Shown: piece after piece, positions 34,727 through 45,293 of the stretch
Position numbering within the stretch: position 1 is the first letter of the stretch
Layout of the letters: each line of letters opens with the position of its first letter
Source of the DNA: Allium sativum
Taxonomy: Eukaryota > Streptophyta > Magnoliopsida > Asparagales > Amaryllidaceae
NCBI GenBank assembly: GCA_030737875.1
Contig: CM060918.1
Location: 775,614,552 to 775,678,551, forward strand
Length of the DNA stretch: 64,000 bases
Direction: 5' to 3'
Translations under genes and position numbers: made by a program
The notes under the pieces: generated by a model
The model's database searches: none
Seen by the model: the letters and a program-made list of their open reading frames with translations, nothing else
What the model was told of the DNA's origin: nothing

Positions 34727-36946
34727 TTATAAATCGTTTATAAATTCATTTTAAAATGATTTCAACTTCCATTTCAATTTTACATCAAAATTGAATATTC
34801 TATATCATTATAATATTAAAATGATAATATTATCAAAATATCATATTTTGAAATCAAATCTTTTCGATATTCATTATAAGATGAATAAAATCGACAGAAA
34901 ATTCCGTTCGAGTTAAAATGGTCTGTATCTACTTAACTCGGCTTTATATGGATTCCATACATCGCATGTATTCAAAAATAGTGATAAACAACTATTAAAC
35001 AGTCAATTCACGTCCAGAGTGCAATTTACAACTGTATAAGCATTAAATAATTAAATAACGCTTATCACAGTCCGTCAATCAATCGGTTGACATACAATTA
35101 AATCCAAGGGAGATGTGAATTAATTATCGTCCCCAGACCCGTGTGGGGTTTACATCACAGTCCATGTGAACATATGTACATATTTTCACATTTTAATATA
35201 AATGTTTATTTTTAACAACGCATATTTTCACAGTTTAATAATGATAATATTAGAACTATAACATCCATCAATCACCAAACAAATATTGCAATCACAAGCA
35301 GTCAACATATATTCAGTTATAAAAATAAACAACTGTACAAAATTTTGAGTGAGAGAGTTTTTACATTGGTTTCCACTCCGTCAGTCTTTGTTTGGAAATT
35401 TTATTTTTAAACTAAGTTAAAAGAACATTTAATTTAGCTAAAAATTCAACTTGCTCCTTTTCCGTTCTGGTCAGTTCCATGTTGTAGTGTTCGTTGTCAC
35501 GAATCCAACGCAACGGATGTCGACCACTTCTGTTATCATTTGAAAAGTTACGGGGTTCAAAACATTAATTACATTAATAATTAAACTTAAGATAATTAAA
35601 TCCTTAATTAACTTAATTAAATTTATAAACCTTCTTCACCGTTCAAAAACTCAGCCGAATACTGGAACCCATCGCTCCAAACTAGGTTTAGAAACCGCCC
35701 CACCACGTCCATCGTTACCCCGATCAACACCCACGTCATAGACCGCCTTGGCAGCGCCTTCCATCGCCCTGAACCGAAGCCGCCTCGCACCCCCTTCACG
35801 CTGGAATTTGGCTTCGAACGATGGAGCTTTGAAGCCGGATTTCGCCCAAAATATTATACGATATACTTGATCATATTCATATAAATTTGAAGATCAAACA
35901 TTCTTCTTTGATTTTTGTGTTGGAATCATGGATCAATTCGGAGTAGAATGGATGAAATTTGAGACCGAAATTTGGACGATTTGGAGCATCGATTCGAAGT
36001 GGCGGCTGGTCTGGGAATGAGACTAGGGTTTCGGTGTGCAAGGGTTTATATATATATTTATTAATATTACTTTAATTCTCTAATCAGTTTAATTCCATTC
36101 GAACTCCAAATTAAACCCAACGACTGTCGTTTCAAACCAAATACCCCTATTCCGGACACAATGGAATATGTTTTGTAAGCTGATTCAGCTATTTCGATCA
36201 GTTTTTATGAAAATTAAAATATAAATTAATATAACATTCAATATTAAATTCCAACATACATTTTAATTTACAAGGGCCACATATTGACTCCAAAAATTGT
36301 GAAAATTGAAATCTAGCTATGTTTTGACGATACGGTCATAAAAAAATAATTTTGTCGAATTTGGAGACCGTTTTAAACATGGACTTTTTATTAGCTTATT
36401 AATTTCAACTAAATTTACAAAATGCATTTAAATTTACTACGCTCACATACTAATTCTAAATGACTTGAAATTTTAAACCTGATAATAATTTGACATTCCG
36501 GATCCAACAAAAGTGGTTTCGTTGAAAACGAAGGTCATTTGCAAAATGGCTATTTTTAAGGCCATATATAATATTAAAATATATATAAATTCTATAGTGA
36601 CTATTTTGAATTTTAATATTGTCATAACTTACAATTTATAATATGAAATCTCAATTTTCCACAGTCATTAGAAAGATATAATTAAATAGATTCTAACATT
36701 TCTTATTTCATAAAATCCTGACATATATTGAATTATGCATATTCAATTGAAATTTAAAACCAAATTTTCAAACTACCGCGCCATTTTGAGTTCGTTTTAA
36801 TTAAATTTTAAATTTATATGTTCTTACTTTGATTTAATATAAATTTTAAGTCGTTATGTATTAAAATAAATTATTTTAACATTAAAAATCCATTAAATCA
36901 ATTAAAAATAAAATTTTAAATTGGTTCCAAAATCTTGGTTGTTACA
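34727..36946 (-). mobile_element. E 3' LTR, segment 3 (from H to the LTR start)
   Basis: Begins with the second TTATA and aligns with about 50980-53313 of the 5' LTR. It ends GGTTGTTACA, which on minus is the LTR start TGTAACAACC. A block of about 160 bp present in the 5' LTR at about 51200-51360 is absent here. A TATA box reads TATATATAAACCC on minus at 36045-36058. Confidence 0.88.
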
Positions 36947-36983
36947 ATCTTCCCCACTTAAAATCTTTTTGTCCCCGAAAAGG
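36947..36983 (-). promoter_or_regulatory. Polypurine tract and GGGGACAAAA motif of E
   Basis: On minus: CTTTTCGGGGACAAAAAG, then TAAGTGGGGAAGAT before the LTR. Nearly identical to the site of D at 318-351. Confidence 0.85.
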
Positions 36984-37960
36984 AAGATAGAATCGAAGGT
37001 TGTTTACTTAATCAACTCAATATTCGCTTGACTCAAGTTCTTCATCCTTTCAGTTTCTAAGAACTTTCTAATTGCTCAAAATTTGGCTAACGCCTTAAAT
37101 TTTCGAAAAATTTCGTCACAACCTCCTTTGTACGGTTTGATCGGTAAAAACACCACTTGCCTCACAAGGCCCAAGAAAATAAAAAAGCCAATCGGCTCAT
37201 AAAATTATTAAACCCAATAAATACAGTAAATATGTACATATTTATTGGGTATACAATTTTATCCCTCTTCTTAGCTTCTACGCAATAACCTGTACAACAT
37301 GGATATGTATGTATAGATATATCCAATTCGAACAAATTTTCAATTCATTTCAACATTAGATTTGATTTGACTTAATTTACCTTTCATTTGCATATTGGTT
37401 TTATTATTCCAATATTTTTATTAGATAAACTAATAATCACACATCACAACCAGCAATATATTACTTGAATAGCTTTCCAAACATAAATAACTTTTTATAT
37501 ACTCAAAAATCGTATTTTCAGTGTCAAATCACAAAAAATAAACTCTAACTAAGTTTATGGTTCTCACCCTATTTAATTGGAAATATATAGATATCCACTT
37601 TCAAAACTCGAACATAAATGCTGATGATGTGGCCACATCATCAGAATCATCCCTGGGCGACTAGAGTGGGATTTTATATCTACCAAGTATATTTGAGACT
37701 TCGTATATACGTTCGCGAGACGTATATGCTAAATCTCCTTATACTCGATAGTTCAAATTCAAAATCAAATAAAATACTTAAATCTTATAATTAGATATAA
37801 TTTTCAAAATTAAATTTGTTTTTAATAAATAATATTCTTCAAACTCATTTTAGGGTATTTCTAACCCTATCTCTAACGAGTTACTCTTATAGGATATTAC
37901 TAATCCCATCTCCGATGAATTCTTTCGTTCGGTTCTAATGTGTCTTATTCTTGAGCTTTG

Positions 37961-37981
37961 TAAACCAAAGCTCTGATACCA
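37961..37981 (-). promoter_or_regulatory. Primer-binding site of E
   Basis: On minus TGGTATCAGAGCTTTGGTT begins three bases after the LTR end ACATAACA. The first 12 bases match the initiator Met-tRNA end. Confidence 0.85.
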
Positions 37982-37984
37982 AAC

Positions 37985-38049
37985 TGTTATGTCCTGAATT
38001 CGCCCAGCCTCCGAAGAGATGGAAAAACACAGATTGTAATGAGGACACG
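37985..38049 (-). mobile_element. E 5' LTR, terminal 65 bp (left of C)
   Basis: TGTTATGTCC is the plus-strand face of the LTR 3' terminus. It ends at ACACG (38045-38049), the duplication made by C, and continues at 47611. Confidence 0.85.
38045..38049. repeat. Target-site duplication ACACG of C
   Basis: Matches ACACG at 47606-47610. Confidence 0.9.
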
Positions 38050-38474
38050 TGTGACGGCTCGCCCCGCACCAGCTGATACTTCCAATGAAAGTGCGTTGTG
38101 CCGATGTCTAACCAGCACGGGACGGTCGTCAAAGAAAGGAAAGGTAAGGAATTTGAACTAACAAGGAACCTGTAGAATGTCTCACGGCGCATGGAATAAA
38201 ATATAATAATAACATACTTGACATAAAACAGGTGAGAAGTGCATAAGCTGAAAACTAAACATCATAGCAGCGGAAAATCCAAATACAGCTTATGTTCCAC
38301 ATCATTATTATTACAACTTTTGAAAACTGTCTCTAAAGCAAATAAGTAAGGTACGCTACTAATGCCCAAAGTAGTGACCAACAGCGACACAAGGAGAATA
38401 TCTGTATATATCATATGTGGGAGCCTCCTGCTCATCCCCGGTACAACTACTCGTGCATACCACCTAACCTATCT

Positions 38475-38546
38475 CTAGTCTGCCCATTTAAGAGCACCCA
38501 GAGTAATAAGAAGACACATAAAACTCTGGGTCAGACAAAAGTCTGG
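38475..38546 (-). promoter_or_regulatory. Conserved LTR hairpin block (C copy)
   Basis: On minus: ACCAGACTTTTGTCTGACC, in which AGACTTTTGTCT is a perfect stem, followed by CTCTGGGTGCTCTTAAATGG and GCAGACTAG. It has the same layout as D, E and G with compensating changes in the first stem. The other LTR has it at 45717-45787. Confidence 0.6.
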
Positions 38547-39059
38547 TAAGAGCGATAAGCATCAAAACAGAACAATAACAGGTATACTAAACCATACCTG
38601 GACCTGGACCTGCAACCAAAGAGTTAGCACAACATACCACTCAATACTCTAAGGTGCCACTAAACAAGAGATGTAAAGAATACGGGGGTGGGAGGTGCAT
38701 GACATAGTGATAACAAACAATCAAGCATAGCAACCATCCTCACATCTCTCACTCAATGCGTAAAGCATACGATATCCACCGCTTTGACCACCCATTCCTT
38801 GCAATGATCACTCTGCACCATGGAGTCATAATGACACCACTCCACCGATCCATAGCCACTAGTCCTTGCTATGTCCACTCTGCCCCCATGAAGCCATAAC
38901 AACTCCACTGCACTGGCTCATAGCCATGCTACGATCACTCTGCCCCATGGAGTAATAACTACCCCCACTGCACTGATACATAGCCTAACATCCGTCTCAG
39001 TGGTGAATCAAAGCTATGGACGTCGATAACCCCTTTACACACGTCCCGCAGCAAAGCCC

Positions 39060-39540
39060 AACTCATGAAGTTGACCCGTTGGTTCCCAACTGGATCCTGG
39101 GTACAAACTTCCCATTTGGACTACCTTTGCATCTTGGGTTTTGGTCTTCTCCGGATCGGTTCGGTAATAAGCTTCCATTCTGTTCGGTTCGGTCCTCCAT
39201 CAGTCCAAGAGTAGCTCCAGTTCGTGGCCACCAAGCGGTTCGAGTCATGGTGCTTCACTAGGTTCGGTTCGTGATACCCCCTCCAGGCGTCAGATCAGTT
39301 CGTTCTCTTTCCACCGGATCGGGTCATGAACACCCATTGGGTTCTGGTCGGACCCCTTCATCGCTTCGGATCGAGTCGGGGCTTGTACTAGCTCAGGATC
39401 GGATCGGGTCGAGTGACACGGTTCAGATCGGGTGCTCCCTTCAGGTCGTGCCACCATGCTCAGGTCGGATCGTGGAGCTTCGAGTGCGAGTGGTTCAGAT
39501 CGTGCTTCCCCCTCCAATTCGATCCGGTTCGGGTGATTTC
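39060..39540. repeat. TCGG-rich degenerate repeat in C 3' LTR
   Basis: Dozens of GGTTCGG, GGATCGG and GGGTCGG words, making a GC- and CpG-rich island in AT-rich surroundings. The copy in the 5' LTR is at about 46310-46760 and shows many CG-to-TG or CA differences. Confidence 0.75.
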
Positions 39541-40557
39541 CTGCACTTCTTTCCAACGACTGTTTTACGCAATTCGACGGCGTTTTCGACTAATTTAACT
39601 TTTCTAATCAATCACACAACATGCCATATAGTCATAGCAACATGCATAATCAACCACAAACACCAAAACAATAATTTGATAGGTTAAAACGGATCAAACA
39701 TAGCCAAAATCCCATATTTTCCCTTAATCATGTTTAAGTAAAACTAATGATAGGATTAGTAAAACTTAACCAAATCAACCAAATTTTCCAACAGAGGTCT
39801 AAAAAAATATTTTGAAATTTATAAGCATTTCTCCAGAATTTATTCATGTTTAAATTCGCTAATTAACACTAATTACCCTTAATTAACCATAATTAGTGAG
39901 GAACTATGCAAATCACTCACCTTAGCCACAAATAAACTTTCAAAACTGGACTATCCTCTGATTTGGCGCTGTTCCCAAGACAACACAGCAGTTCTAACCT
40001 TACTTTGGTGCTATTCCCCTTTGATTTGACGTAGATTAGGCTAATACTTGATTAGAAAGTGATTAGAGGTGATTCTAGATGTTGGAGGCCATTGTTAGGG
40101 TTAGGGAAATGTTTTAGGCGACTGAGAAAATGAAAATAGATTGTTCTCCTACTGTTCTCAGCCTTCCCATAACCCTAATCCGGAAATGGGTTATGGGCCC
40201 TCTTGCTAATCACCCTAATTAGGCCCGGTTAAGCAGTTTTTCATCCTCCAAACCTTGTTTCAACCATATCTCCCAAACGGTAAGTCCGTTTTTCACATAT
40301 GACCACTCTACGGAAAGGTAAACCATCATCCGGACCTAATGAAAGTGGTTTCAGGTCAAAACTCCTTTCCAATCAAAAGTTATGGCCAAAACAAAGATCA
40401 GCTACGGACAAAACGGTCATTTAAAAATCGACAAAAATCATGAACATGGGAAATGACCCCAATAATCCTCTCCCAAAGTTACATGACCATACGACTTCGT
40501 ATGTGAAAGAAATAAATATTCTACGATCCTTCGATGCGTAGAATGTGGGTCGTTACA

Positions 40558-40590
40558 TTCTCCCCCCTTAAGAAATTTCGTCCCCGAAAT
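40558..40590 (-). promoter_or_regulatory. Polypurine tract and GGGGACGAAA motif of C
   Basis: On minus: AATTTCGGGGACGAAATT, then TAAGGGGGGAGAA before TGTAACGACCC. Confidence 0.88.
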
Positions 40591-40713
40591 TCTTTAACCC
40601 AAAACATACAAAGGATCCCGCATGCCTACCAGCCATATACAACAATCAAACATGCAAAACAAACAAAACAAACCTATCCTAGCACTCGGAAAGACTAAAT
40701 CGAAACTGAAATC

Positions 40714-43700
40714 TTACCAGGCGAAGAGTTCTGGATACGTCTTCCTAATGTTCTCCTCTGTCTCCCAAGTACAGTCGTTCTCATTCTCGCCCCACTGAAC
40801 TTTGACTAATTTCACCGCCTTCCTTCGAAGCTGCTTCGTATCGTTCCCAACAATACACATAGGTCTGCGGTTCCCAACCGCTTCGGGTTCAACCTCGATA
40901 TCGTCCAATTGATCCAGTGTAATAGTCGCACTAGGGTCGTGCACAAACTTCCTTAACTGAGAAACATGAAATAAGTTGTGAACTCCCGCCATCTTCTCTG
41001 GTAATTCAACTTTATATGCCAAATTCCCAATTTGCTCAAGAACTGGGAATGGACCAACAAATCTTGGTGTTAACTTGCCTCTTCTGCCAAATCGTATCAC
41101 GCTCTTTAACGGAGAAATCTTGACAAACACCAAGTCGCCAATGGAGAACTTTAATTCTCTTCTCCTCTTATCAGCATAACTCTTCTGCCTATCTTGGGCA
41201 GCCTTCATTCGATGTTGGATAACCTTAATCTTAGCTGAAGTTTCTCTTATCACATCTGGTCCAAGCACAGACTTCTCACCAGTTTCTAACCAACATGATG
41301 GTGAGTTACACGGTCTTCCATACAAAGCTTCAAATGGAGCCATACCAATACTGGATTGATAACTGTTGTTATATGCGAACTCCACTAGATGCAAATGGTC
41401 ATCCCGTGATCCACCAAAGTCTAATATGCAAGCTTGGAAAATATCTTCTAACACTCGATTCACCCTCTCTGTCTGACCGTCGGTTTGAGGGTGGTATGCG
41501 GTACTGAGATGTAATTCCGATCCTAATGCCTCTTGTAAGCTCTTCCAAAATCCACTTGTGAAAAACGGATCTCGGTCACTCACAATGCCTTTCGGTATTC
41601 CATGAAATCTCACTACCCATTTCATATATAGCTCAGCTAACTTAGCTGCCGTTCTATTCGACTTGACTGGTATAAACCTTGCACTCTTAATCAATCGGTC
41701 CATAATCACCCAAATGATATCATGGCCTGATCTAGTCCTTGGTAACCCATCAATGAAATCCATTGAGACTTGTTCCCATTTCCATTCTGGAACTTCTAAT
41801 GGTTGCAACAAACCACTAGGCTTCTTTTGCTCAGCTTTAACTAGCTGGCAATTTATGCACTTGGATATAAACTTCCCAACGTCTCTTTTCATCCCTTCCC
41901 AGTAGTAGGTCTGCTTCATGTCTCGATACATCTTGTTACCACCGGGGTGTATAGTCAGTTGTGAGTGATGATATTCTCTAAGCACTTCATCTCTCAATCC
42001 ATTGACATTGGGCACAACTAGTCTTCCATTCTTTCTAAGCCATCCATCTCGATCAAGCCCATACTTGTTCATCTCCTCGTCGATACCCATCTCTAACTTG
42101 GAGATGACTTCCAATAAGTTATGATCGTCCCTCTGACTAGAGCCGATCCGCTCAATCAAAGTGGGTCTGGTCATCAAATTTGATATCATTTCTGGATCCA
42201 ATTCGCACATTGGTCTGAAATCATACCCAGCGATGTATTCCAGTTGCTTCCATTCTAGAAACATAGCCCCTAAACTGGCATGTCTTCTACTCAATGCATC
42301 AGCTACCGCATTGCCCTTTCCTGGTGTGTATGCAATATCGAAATCAATAGGAATCCAAGAATTCTAACCATCTTTGCTGTCGGAGATTTAGATCCTTCTG
42401 AGAGAAAAGATACTTTAGCGACTTATGATCAGTAAACAACTCGAATCTTTCTCCTAAGAGATAATGTATTCACATCTTCAATGCGAACACGATCGCTGCT
42501 AATTCCAAATCATGGGTAGGATATCTTTTCTCATGCGGTTTCAGTTGCCTACTAGCATAAGCTACAACCCTACCTCCTTGCATCAGTACAAAACCTAGTC
42601 CGGTACCACATGCATCTGTATGTACTATCATCGCTTCACTCCCCTTAGGAATGACTAACACTGGTGCACGTGTCCACTTTTCCTTTAGACTCTTGAATGC
42701 ATTCTCGCACTTTTCGTCCCAGACGAAAGCTTGATTCTTCTTGGTCAACTGAGTCAACGGTGTTGCTATCTTGGAGAAGTCTTGGATAAACTTCCGATAA
42801 TATCCAGCTAATCCCAAGAAACTTCTTATGTCCATTGCATTCTTGGGCGTAGACCAATCTTGTACCGTAGCCACCTTCGCAGGGTCCACGGCGATACCAT
42901 TTTCTGAAACAACATGGCCCAAGAATCTCACTTCCCTTCTCTAGAAGTGACACTTAGAAAACTTTGCTTTCAATTGGTGTTTTCTCAACACCTCCATCAC
43001 TATCCTCAAATGTTCCTTTTGTTCTTCCTCTGTCCTCGAATAAACAAGTATATCGTCCATGAATACAAGAACAAACTTATAAAACTGTTCTCAGAATACC
43101 CTATTCATAAGATCCACAAAATATGATGGTGCATTGGTCAACTCGAATGGCATGACCAACCACTCATAAAATCCAGACGGCGTCCGAAAAGCCGTTTTAG
43201 CTATACTCTCAACTTCCACTCTAAGTTGATGAAAACCTGTCGCGAGATCCAACTAGGAGAACACTCTCGCGCCACTCAACTGATCAAACAAATCATCTAT
43301 CCGCGGTAGAGGATACTTATTCTTCCTCATCACCTTATTCAATTCGCGGTAGTCCACACACAATCGAAGGGAACCATCTGCCTTGGTAGCAAACACAACT
43401 GGTGCTCCCCACTCAGAAACACTTCTTCTGATAAATCCCTTCTTCAGAAGATCGCTTACTTGCACCTCGAGCTCACGCTGCTCCCTTGGCGCCATACGAC
43501 GAAGTGGCATCACTATAGGTCTGGCATCTTTCACTAAATCAATACGGAACTCAATCTCTCGGTGTGGTGGAAGTTCGGTCACCTCCTCGAAGACGTCCGG
43601 ATACTGGCCAGCCACAGGCACATCTGACAACTCATCATGCGGGATGTCAAGGGAATTTAGAAAACTAGCCATTACCCCATCACTAGGTAGACCACCAAAC

Positions 43701-43828
43701 ACTACCCTCCGCCCATCATCCGCTCTAACTGTCACTAAAAAGCCCTCACAGTCTACCACCACCCCGTATCTTTGGAGCCAATCGACTCCCAAAATAATGC
43801 CAAACCCAGTAAAGCCCAAACAGAGCAA
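40714..43828 (-). pseudogene. C pol: end of protease, RT, RNase H, integrase, chromodomain-like tail
   Basis: On minus, from 43828: protease end [10 protein letters not shown], a linker, RT with [12 protein letters not shown] and [12 protein letters not shown] at 43253-43255 follows ARVFS. The RT catalytic box is FMDDILVYS, with Met for the usual Val. TGA lies at 43091-43093 and TAG at 42941-42943. RNase H includes TDACGTGLG and TGA at 42470-42472. A one-base frameshift lies near 42345. From 42294 the frame is open for 526 codons. It holds the integrase zinc finger (HHSQLTIHPGG ... CINCQLVK), core aspartates in MDFIDGLP and VSDRDPFF, the glutamate in TERVNRVLEDIF, a GPF/GVHNLFH segment, and the tail LVKVQWGENENDCTWETEE, ending at 40714. 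Several stops fit C-to-T or G-to-A decay. It cannot make a full enzyme. Confidence 0.93.
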
Positions 43829-45087
43829 TCACAAACAAACATGCATCCATGACTCGATAAAACCAAATTTCGACAAATCATGCTAAGGCTAGTCGAACCA
43901 CCAATTAGGTTCGTCACCGCTAAAGGTCTATCGACTATCTCGGGTTCCAATCCCAACCTATCTCCCAGGTCACTAGATATGAAGGAACGGGAAGCTCCGG
44001 TATCAAACAATACTCGATCAGGAACATCATAAACAGAAAGCATACCTTGAATAACACCATTCTTTCCCTTCTCCACCGCAGTTGGGGCATTCGATGAAGA
44101 AGGAATAGCATTGATAGCATATGCTTTCACAATCTGCTTTTCCTTAGGGGGTTGCAGACACTTGTCCTTGTGATGTCCCACTTGGCCACAGTTGAAGCAC
44201 TTCCTATCCACTGGCTTGGCCCGACATTCTTTGGCATAGTGGCCCCTCTTACCACAGCTGAAGCACTCAACATCTTTCTTACTCTTTTTCTGGCCATCCT
44301 TGGTCTGATTCTGCTTTCTCTTATTCTGAGAACCAATCTTGCCTCCACCGCTTACTTGCGGCTTTGGCTCTTCTGCAGATGCAACCTCGGTCTTTGACTT
44401 GGGGTATAGACTCTCTGATGTCAAAGCTTTCCCCACAATCGATTCAAACGTCTCATCGATGTGGTTAATAAGCCTTTCCCCCAAGTACTGATCCAAGCCT
44501 GTTATAAACTTCTCATTCCTCTTTTCAGGAGTGTCAATGAGGGATAATCCATACTTTGATAAAGTATCGAACTCAGCAATATACTCCGAGATAGCTCTAC
44601 CATTCTGCTTTAGCTCCAAGAACCTCTTAAACAATACTAACTTCTGAGCAGCTGGAATAAACTTGTCGCTAAAGCGAGTCTTGAACTGATCCCAAGTAAT
44701 CTGATCCTCTGGAGTAGTTGTCTTAATAGCGTTCCACCAATTCATTGCCTGCCCTTGCAGCTGACGGGACGTTAGCTTTTTCTTCATCGCATCCTTGATA
44801 CCTAAGTCTTCGAAGATACGCTCACAGTTATCCAACCAATCCTGAACTTCTGTAGCCAATTCCGTTCTGTGGAACGGCTTTCCACCAAGACTAGTGTAAT
44901 CCTTGCAAAGCTTGGCGAAATCGGCTCTAGACGCCTGCACCGCTGCACCACCAACATTTGCAGCATTGGGAACTGCTCCTTACACATTTCTAAGCATCTC
45001 TCTCATGAAGTCGGTAAACATAGCCCTCATGTCTGGAGCATTCCCATTGTTGGCCCCTCTACCAGCATCCCTCATATATCGGCTCAT
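43753..45087 (-). pseudogene. C gag and protease
   Basis: Translation would start at ATG 45085-45087 (MSRYMRDAGRG), shortly after the primer site. TAA at 44980-44982 breaks it. From 44940 the frame is open for 395 codons. The gag core includes WLDNCERIFEDLG and FSDKFIPAAQKLV. Two zinc knuckles follow, CFSCGKRGHYAKEC and CFNCGQVGHHKDKC, which bind element RNA for packaging. The protease active site is LFDTGASRSFIS. A one-base change near 43825 shifts the frame, so the last 20 or so residues of this frame are not protein-like. The protease end continues in the frame beginning at 43828. Confidence 0.92.
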
Positions 45088-45273
45088 TGTTCAATCTGTA
45101 AAGAGAAACGATTAACCATCCTCTTTGTGGTGTGAGTGTAGTGCGACTTCATCCTTAGTTATACTAATAGTATGTATATATATATATATCTTTTGAAAAC
45201 CAAAATAATCACAAATACGCGCTCTCATATACGTATTATCTCTCCCTAGTGTCTTTCCCTAGGTTAACTACGC

Positions 45274-45291
45274 AACCTCGCTCTGATACCA
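45274..45291 (-). promoter_or_regulatory. Primer-binding site of C
   Basis: On minus TGGTATCAGAGCGAGGTT, 17 of 18 matches to the initiator Met-tRNA end, two bases after the 5' LTR. Confidence 0.9.
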
Positions 45292-45293
45292 AA

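Larger units (their letters stand above)
36947..37984 (-). mobile_element. E internal region, non-coding (1.04 kb)
   Basis: It lies between primer site and polypurine tract and shows no retroviral protein motif in any frame. It contains, on minus, the CCGTACAAAGGAGG...CGAAATTTTT...AAGGCGTTAG module (37076-37142) shared with the G interior and D LTR. A TTTATGAGCC...TTGGCT segment is shared with the G interior. Confidence 0.85.
38050..40557 (-). mobile_element. C 3' LTR (2508 bp)
   Basis: Plus-strand face runs from TGTGACGGCTCG to GGTCGTTACA. It carries the hairpin block (38475-38546), the TTCCGCTG motif (38268-38276) and a TCGG-rich segment (39060-39540). About 190 bp near 39516-39700 are missing from the other LTR. 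Confidence 0.92.

Noticed and set aside
39016..39687. Open frames in the C LTR (also 46252-46662)
   Set aside because: Present in both copies only because LTRs are duplicated. Antisense, through the TCGG repeat, with no recognisable protein.
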